Below, piece by piece: positions 16,895 through 21,071 of a stretch of 21,071 nucleotides of DNA. Source of the stretch: Rhizobiales bacterium UBA697 (GTDB taxonomy: Bacteria; Pseudomonadota; Alphaproteobacteria; Rhizobiales; Ancalomicrobiaceae); NCBI GenBank assembly GCA_002298965.1, contig DBMN01000284.1, forward strand, positions 1-21,071. Reading direction: 5' to 3'. How positions within the stretch are numbered: the stretch's first letter is position 1; each line of letters opens with the position of its first letter. The position numbers and the translations under genes were made by a program. A model generated the notes under the pieces. It was given only the letters and a program-made list of their open reading frames with translations. It made no database searches and was not told where the DNA came from.

Positions 16895-17029
16895 GGGTTT
16901 TCCTCGGCCCCGAACGGAGCATGTTCGAGCGCGTCGGAAAAGAGGCCGCGTGCAGATCCGCTTCCCGCGACGGCGAGATCGGCACCGCCTCGCCTTGACG
17001 TCGCCGGTTTTTGGACGCTCCCTCCCGCC

Positions 17030-18139
17030 ATGACCGACGCCTGCCCCCGCCCGACTCGCCTCCTCGTCGACACTGCCGCCATCGTCGCCAATCGACGACG
17101 CATCCTCGCCGAGACCCGCGGCGTGCCCGCGGCCGGGGTGATCAAGGCGGATGCCTATGGGACGGGAGCCGCGGAAGCGGCGCGCGCGCTCGCCGCCGAC
17201 GGTTGCGACACGTTCTTCGTCGCCCATGTCGGCGAGGGCGTCGCGGTGCGCGCGGCGCTGGGTGACGCGACGGCACGGATCTTCGTCCTGAACGGATTGC
17301 TGCCCGGCACCGAGGCGGCGCTCGCCGAACATCGGCTCGCGCCCGTGCTCGGGTCGATGCCGGAGATCGAGGACTGGGCCGCCTTCGGCCGGGCGCACGG
17401 CGCGCCGCTTCCCTCCGCGATCCATGTCGACACCGGCATGAACCGCCACGGGCTGAGCCTCGTGGAAGCCCGCGCCTTCGCGGCGCGCGGCGATCTCGTC
17501 GCGGCGAGCGGCGCCGTCGTGGTGATGAGCCATCTCGCCTGCGCCGACGAGCCGGATCATCCGCTGAACCGCACGCAGCTCGAGCGATTCCGGTCGATCC
17601 GGCCGCTGCTTCCCGGGCTCCAGGCGTCGCTCGCCAATTCGGCCGGCGTGTTCCTCTCGCCCGAGTATCACTTCGATCTGGTGCGGCCCGGCGTCGCGCT
17701 CTACGGCGGGGCGATCCGCTCCGGCGAGGCTTCGCCGATGCGGCCGGTCGTCACGCTCGAAGCGACGATCCTGCAGATCCGCGACGTGCCCGAAGGCGAG
17801 AGCGTCGGCTACGGCGCGCGGCGGACGACGACGCGGCCGACGCGGCTCGCCGTCCTGTCGGTCGGCTATGCCGACGGCTTCCATCGCACGGCGTCGTCGT
17901 CGGATGCCGGCGGCGGCGGACGCGGCGTCCTCCACGGGATTTCGGTGCCGATCTTCGGGCGGATCTCGATGGATCTCCTGGTGGTCGACGTCACCGACGT
18001 GGGCGCCGCGGCGCGGGGCGACCGGGTCGAGCTGATCGGGCCGACCGTCACGCTGCAGGAGGTCGCGAGCGCCATGGGCACGATCGACTACGAGGTGCTG
18101 ACCAGCCTCGGCCGGCGCTACGAGCGCGTCCGGGCGTGA
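17030..18139 (+). CDS. alr: Alanine racemase
   Basis: This PLP enzyme interconverts L- and D-alanine and supplies D-Ala for peptidoglycan. In the 369 residues, Lys39 in AGVIKADAYG forms the Schiff base. Tyr261 in VGYGARRT is the second catalytic base, Arg139 lies in MNRHG, and SVGYADG (277-283) and FGRISMDLLVVDVT (309-322) are family signatures. The start MTDACPRPTRLLVD is chosen by alignment to the family; no good Shine-Dalgarno precedes it. Upstream is TTGACG at 16995-17000 without a clear -10. The gene is divergent from the MFS gene (135-base gap), and alr after dnaB is the common alphaproteobacterial order. Confidence 0.95.
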   Translation: MTDACPRPTRLLVDTAAIVANRRRILAETRGVPAAGVIKADAYGTGAAEAARALAADGCDTFFVAHVGEGVAVRAALGDATARIFVLNGLLPGTEAALAEHRLAPVLGSMPEIEDWAAFGRAHGAPLPSAIHVDTGMNRHGLSLVEARAFAARGDLVAASGAVVVMSHLACADEPDHPLNRTQLERFRSIRPLLPGLQASLANSAGVFLSPEYHFDLVRPGVALYGGAIRSGEASPMRPVVTLEATILQIRDVPEGESVGYGARRTTTRPTRLAVLSVGYADGFHRTASSSDAGGGGRGVLHGISVPIFGRISMDLLVVDVTDVGAAARGDRVELIGPTVTLQEVASAMGTIDYEVLTSLGRRYERVRA

Positions 18140-18183
18140 GCGCGCCGCCGTCGCGGGACGACGGCGCGGCATCGCATCATACG

Positions 18184-18216
18184 GGATCCGGCGGATCGCT
18201 TTGCGATGCCGGATCC
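18184..18216. repeat. Inverted repeat 1 of 3 after alr
   Basis: A 9-bp stem GGATCCGGC/GCCGGATCC (18184-18192 with 18208-18216) encloses a two-base bulge and an inner 5-bp stem ATCGC/GCGAT (18195-18199 with 18203-18207) with a TTT loop. It lies 44 bases past the alr stop and may end alr transcription, although no T-run follows. Confidence 0.6.
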
Positions 18217-18220
18217 AACT

Positions 18221-18259
18221 CGCCGAAAATGCCCTTGTCCGGACAGGGCATTCTCGGCG
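18221..18259. repeat. Inverted repeat 2 of 3 after alr
   Basis: The 15-base arms 18221-18235 and 18245-18259 (CGCCGAAAATGCCCT and its near complement) match at 14 of 15 positions. The odd pair is G-U wobble when read from the minus strand. The loop contains the palindrome GTCCGGAC. Its arms do not share sequence with repeats 1 or 3. Confidence 0.65.
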
Positions 18260-18265
18260 AACGGA

Positions 18266-18300
18266 ATACGAAATTCGGATCGATCATCCGAATTTCGTAT
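18266..18300 (-). terminator. Inverted repeat 3, probable terminator of the oxidoreductase gene
   Basis: There is a perfect 15-bp stem (18266-18280 with 18286-18300, ATACGAAATTCGGAT and its complement) with a five-base loop. On the minus strand it begins at the last base of the oxidoreductase stop codon. The arms are AT-richer than the surroundings and a short TTCC follows instead of a long T-run. Confidence 0.65.
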
Positions 18301-18848
18301 CAGGCGGCGAGCGCTTCCTCGCGGCCGACCAGCCAATCGGCATAGGCGGCGGCGCTGGCGGCGATCTGGTCGTCGGAGAGGCCCCACATCGCGCCCTGCA
18401 GGGTGAAGACCGGCAGGTATTCGGCACGAACGAAGCGGGCGATGCCCTGGATCGGACGCAGCAGCTCGTCGATCGTCCAGGCGTTCTGGGCGCCGGCGCG
18501 ATAGGCGTCGGCCTTGCCGCCGGTCGAGACCGCGACGCCGATCGCCTTGCCCTCGAGCGCGTCGCCGCCGGGTCCGTAGACGAAGCCGTAGGCGAGCACG
18601 TCGTCGAACCACTGCTTGAGCAGCGCCGGCGTCGAGAACCAGAACATCGGGAACTGGAAGATCACGCGGTCGTGGGCGCGCACCAGCGCCTGCTCGGCGG
18701 CGACGTCGATCTTGCCGTCGGGATAGGCGCGGTAGAGGTCGTGGACGGTGACGTCGCCGAGCGCGCCGGCGGCCTTCGCCCAGGCGGCGTTGATCTTGGA
18801 CTTCGACAGGTCGGGATGGGCGAGGACGACGAGGGTCTTCTTGCTCAT
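18300..18848 (-). CDS. Flavodoxin-fold NAD(P)H dehydrogenase (quinone)
   Basis: This is a 182-residue flavodoxin-2 family enzyme (MdaB/KefF/YheR type) expected to reduce quinones or electrophiles by two electrons using FMN or FAD and NAD(P)H. Seen in the sequence: the FMN-phosphate loop AHPDLSKSKIN (10-20), the substrate-side motif FQFPMFWFSTPALLKQWFDD (65-84) with FVYGPGG (89-95), and VSTGG (107-111). The ATG at 18848 has GAGAG about 8 bases upstream. It is divergent from an HxlR regulator, the usual arrangement in which the regulator represses the reductase until quinones or aldehydes oxidise it. It ends directly at a 15-bp inverted repeat. Confidence 0.9.
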   Translation of the reverse strand: MSKKTLVVLAHPDLSKSKINAAWAKAAGALGDVTVHDLYRAYPDGKIDVAAEQALVRAHDRVIFQFPMFWFSTPALLKQWFDDVLAYGFVYGPGGDALEGKAIGVAVSTGGKADAYRAGAQNAWTIDELLRPIQGIARFVRAEYLPVFTLQGAMWGLSDDQIAASAAAYADWLVGREEALAA

Positions 18849-18890
18849 GGGGCTGCTCTCGCTTCGGATGAGAAATACGGTTCGGGATCG

Positions 18891-18907
18891 ACTTACGGTT
18901 CGTATGT
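18891..18907. promoter_or_regulatory. Candidate HxlR operator
   Basis: ACTTAC-GGTTC-GTATGT is a near-perfect inverted repeat (5 of 6 pairs per half) in the divergent oxidoreductase/HxlR gap. The 9-mer TACGGTTCG is also repeated directly at 18876-18884 and 18894-18902, 18 bases apart. An AT-rich TATATAT at 18911-18917 could be a -10 for the minus-strand gene, which would put the operator across its start point. The match to the ACTTAC-type sites of this family is from memory. Confidence 0.4.
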
Positions 18908-19027
18908 CGGTATATATTTGGAACCGACACGCGATCCCGCCGCAAGAAGGGAGCGAAAGGTTCGTCGGTATCATCGGCGTAACCGAGCACCGCCCGCGGG
19001 CGGCAAGGGCGCCGCGAGGAGAGAGCC

Positions 19028-19411
19028 ATGACACTGCATCGGTCGAAGGCCTGCGACGCGAACGACTGCCCGATCCGCGACGTTCTCGATCGGCTCGGTG
19101 ATCGCTGGACGGTGCTGGTGCTCCGGACGCTCGCCGACGGCACGCTGCGCTTCACCGAGATCCGCCGCCGCATCGAGGACATCTCGCAACGCATGCTCGC
19201 CCAGACGCTGCGCCGGCTGGAACAGGACGGGCTGGTCAGCCGCACCGTCCATCCGACCATTCCGCCGCGCGTCGACTACGCGCTGACCGATCTCGGCCGC
19301 TCGATGCAGGAGCCGCTCGTCGCGATGATCGTCTGGGCAGTCGACAACCAGGCAGAGATCCGCGCCGCGCGCGCCGCCTACGTGCCACCGCCGGCCGCGA
19401 CGGCGCTGTGA
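19028..19411 (+). CDS. HxlR-family transcriptional regulator
   Basis: This 127-residue winged-helix dimer belongs to the HxlR/YodB/HypR family. Family marks include CPIRDVLDRLGDRWTVLVLRTL (14-35), RFTEIRRRIEDISQRMLAQTLRRLEQDGLV (41-70), the wing ending in IPPRVDYALTDLG (78-90), and a C-terminal dimer helix with MIVWAVD. Cys14 sits at the position that in Bacillus HypR senses hypochlorite and disulfide stress; Cys9 is also nearby. I infer thiol-based control of the divergent quinone reductase. GAGGAGAG precedes the ATG. Confidence 0.93.
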   Translation: MTLHRSKACDANDCPIRDVLDRLGDRWTVLVLRTLADGTLRFTEIRRRIEDISQRMLAQTLRRLEQDGLVSRTVHPTIPPRVDYALTDLGRSMQEPLVAMIVWAVDNQAEIRAARAAYVPPPAATAL

Positions 19412-19453
19412 GCGACACCGCTCGACCGATCGCCCGAACGGGCCGCGCAGGTC

Positions 19454-20227
19454 TCAGCGGAACGCCGGACCGCGCGGGGCGACGCGCCCTTCCTCGACGA
19501 GCAGCCGCACGGCGCCGTCGAAACCCTTCCAGGCAGCAGCGGCGAGCGCTCCGCCGAGGCTGACGCGGCGGACGCCGGCGCGGGCCAGAGCGTCGACCGT
19601 CAGATCCGCCCAGAGCAGCACGTTGACCGGCTTCGGCGCCACCGCCGCGACGACTTCGGCGACCGCCCCGAGGTCCGACAAGCAGGGCGCGTAGAGGCAC
19701 TCGGCGCCGGCCTGGGCATAGGCGACGAGCCGCTCGACCGTGTCGGCGAGGCCAGCCGTGCCGAGGAGGATGCCCTCGGCGCGACCGATCAGCATCACGT
19801 CGGCGCCGGTTGCCGCGATCGCCTCGCGCGCCGCGGTCAGCCGTTCGACCGCTTCGCCGGCGTCATGGAGACGCCCGCCGCGCTGGTCCTCGATCGACAG
19901 GCCGGCGATGCCGGTCGCGACCGCCGCGGCGACATTGGCGGCAAGCTCGTCGAGCCCCGCCGCGTAGCCGTCCTCGAAGTCGGCGTTGACCGGTAGATCG
20001 GTCGCGGCGGCGAGGCGGGCGAGGTGATCGAGCACCTCGTCGCGGCTCACCTCACCGTCGGCCCTGCCGAGCGACCAGGCGAGACCCGACGAGGTCGAGG
20101 CGACGGCGGAGAAGCCCGCGGCCTCCAGCCGCCGCAGGCTGCCGAGGTCCCACGGGTTGGGCAGGACGAAGCAGCCCTCGGCGTGGAGGGCGCGAAAGCG
20201 AGCGCGTTTTTCTTCCACCGCGATCAT
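19454..20227 (-). CDS. Isocitrate lyase / PEP mutase superfamily protein
   Basis: The 257-residue TIM-barrel protein carries the metal-binding and catalytic acids of the superfamily: NADFEDGYA at 81-89 (Asp83, Glu85, Asp86), SIEDQRGG at 111-118, and IGRAEG at 147-152. The lyase-specific KKCGH motif is absent; the matching stretch reads SLGRADGEVSRDEVL (52-66), so true isocitrate or methylisocitrate lyase activity is unlikely. Oxaloacetate decarboxylase-like, oxaloacetase-like or C-P/C-C lyase activity on a small 2-oxo acid is possible; the substrate is unknown. GGGGG lies six bases before the ATG. It is convergent with the HxlR gene (42-base gap) and divergent from radA (65-base gap). Confidence 0.85.
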   Translation of the reverse strand: MIAVEEKRARFRALHAEGCFVLPNPWDLGSLRRLEAAGFSAVASTSSGLAWSLGRADGEVSRDEVLDHLARLAAATDLPVNADFEDGYAAGLDELAANVAAAVATGIAGLSIEDQRGGRLHDAGEAVERLTAAREAIAATGADVMLIGRAEGILLGTAGLADTVERLVAYAQAGAECLYAPCLSDLGAVAEVVAAVAPKPVNVLLWADLTVDALARAGVRRVSLGGALAAAAWKGFDGAVRLLVEEGRVAPRGPAFR

Positions 20228-20292
20228 CGTCGCCCCCTGTACAAAACAAGAACATCATGCCAATCTCGGCGCCGACGTCAAGAGGAGATCCC

Positions 20293-21071
20293 ATGGCCAA
20301 GCGCACCACCCGTTTCGTCTGCCAGAACTGCGGTTCGGTCACCGCGCGCTGGGCGGGCCGCTGCGACGGGTGCGGCGAATGGAACACGATCGTCGAGGAG
20401 GTCGACGGCGGCGCGGGCGGCGTCGGCGGCGCACCGACGGCGATCGCGGTCTCGGCCAAGCGCGGCCGCGTCGTGCCGCTGGTGGCGCTGTCGGGCGAGG
20501 CCAAGGAGGCGCCGCGCATCGCCTCGGGCATCGGCGAACTCGACCGGGTGACCGGCGGCGGCTTCGTCCGCGGCTCGGCGATCCTGGTCGGCGGCGATCC
20601 CGGCATCGGCAAGTCGACACTGCTGATTCAGGCCGCGGCGAAGCTCGCGGATGCCGGCCACCGGGTCGTCTACGTCTCGGGCGAAGAGGCGATCGGTCAG
20701 GTGCGGCTGCGGGCCGAACGGCTGGGCCTGTCGGCGGCGCCGGTGGCGCTCGCCGCGGAGACCTCGGTCGAGGACATTCTGGCGACGCTCTCGGCCGGGC
20801 CGACGCCGGCGCTGGTCGTCATCGATTCCATCCAGACGCTGTGGACCGAACTCGCCGATTCGGCCCCCGGCACGGTCACTCAGGTGCGCACCGCGGCGCA
20901 GGCGCTGATCCGCTACGCCAAGGGCAGCGGCGCCACCGTCGTGCTGGTCGGCCACGTCACCAAGGACGGCCAGATCGCCGGCCCCCGCGTGGTCGAGCAC
21001 ATGGTCGACGCCGTGCTCTATTTCGAGGGCGACGGGGCGCGGCAGTTCCGGGTGCTGCGCTCGGTCAAGAA
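20293..21071 (+). CDS. radA: DNA repair protein RadA, N-terminal part
   Basis: RadA (Sms) is a RecA/DnaB-like ATPase that extends D-loops and processes recombination intermediates. The gene runs off the right edge after 259 codons. Visible parts are the four-cysteine zinc finger (Cys10, Cys13, Cys24, Cys27 in CQNC...CDGC), a glycine-rich linker (38-47), Walker A GDPGIGKST (101-109), the sensor-like YVSGEEA (127-133) and Walker B ALVVIDSIQT (173-182). VGHVTKDG starts at 219. The family KNRFG motif would begin at the cut (the last codon seen is the Lys of RSVK). GAGGAG lies six bases before the ATG. alr-radA proximity is normal in this group. Confidence 0.96.
   Translation, partial: MAKRTTRFVCQNCGSVTARWAGRCDGCGEWNTIVEEVDGGAGGVGGAPTAIAVSAKRGRVVPLVALSGEAKEAPRIASGIGELDRVTGGGFVRGSAILVGGDPGIGKSTLLIQAAAKLADAGHRVVYVSGEEAIGQVRLRAERLGLSAAPVALAAETSVEDILATLSAGPTPALVVIDSIQTLWTELADSAPGTVTQVRTAAQALIRYAKGSGATVVLVGHVTKDGQIAGPRVVEHMVDAVLYFEGDGARQFRVLRSVK

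Noticed and set aside
18201..19031. A 276-codon plus-strand frame across the oxidoreductase gene
   Set aside because: It is antisense to a clear flavodoxin-fold enzyme and runs through three inverted repeats, with no family resemblance.

Overview
The window is a GC-rich chromosomal segment (roughly two-thirds G+C by eye) from an alphaproteobacterium, most likely a member of the Hyphomicrobiales (Rhizobiales). The evidence is gene content and order. A fatty-acid cluster (fabD-fabG and acpP-fabF, followed by the start of a probable mltG) lies beside rpsF-rpsR-DUF2232-rplI, then dnaB, alr and radA, which is an order I know from this group. The genus cannot be fixed from the sequence.

Region 1 (1-4287, all minus strand) is type II fatty-acid synthesis. 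fabD and fabG form one unit that ends at a clear intrinsic terminator at 2545-2573. acpP and fabF follow after a 443-base gap and so probably have their own promoter. The first 46 codons of a probable mltG run off the left edge. FabD loads malonyl onto the carrier protein AcpP, FabF elongates, and FabG carries out the first reduction.

Region 2 (4288-8850) is accessory. It holds a plus-strand hemolysin III/PAQR-like membrane protein and a convergent dCache-type methyl-accepting chemotaxis protein, with a 34-base perfect palindrome (a bidirectional terminator) between them. A minus-strand class I methyltransferase follows.

Region 3 (8850-11532, plus strand) is the ribosomal protein cluster rpsF-rpsR-DUF2232-rplI. 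The rpsF leader can fold into at least four hairpins, which suggests autoregulation. A strong terminator closes rplI.

Region 4 (11532-14154) holds one large minus-strand gene wedged between rplI and dnaB. It encodes a 796-residue protein with an N-terminal TIR domain (candidate catalytic Glu73), a Pro/Gly-rich linker encoded across a G8 homopolymer, an Ala-rich helical middle with codon use unlike its neighbours, a Trp-rich module and a helical C-terminal region. It is the best candidate here for an undescribed system, possibly a TIR NADase immune effector.

Region 5 (14155-21071) holds dnaB, alr and the start of radA, which are backbone genes, interrupted by accessory genes. An MFS exporter lies between dnaB and alr. 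A flavodoxin-fold NAD(P)H oxidoreductase, a divergent HxlR regulator and a PEP-mutase-family enzyme lie between alr and radA. Three long inverted repeats fill the alr/oxidoreductase gap. I saw no tRNA, rRNA, CRISPR array, transposase or integrase.
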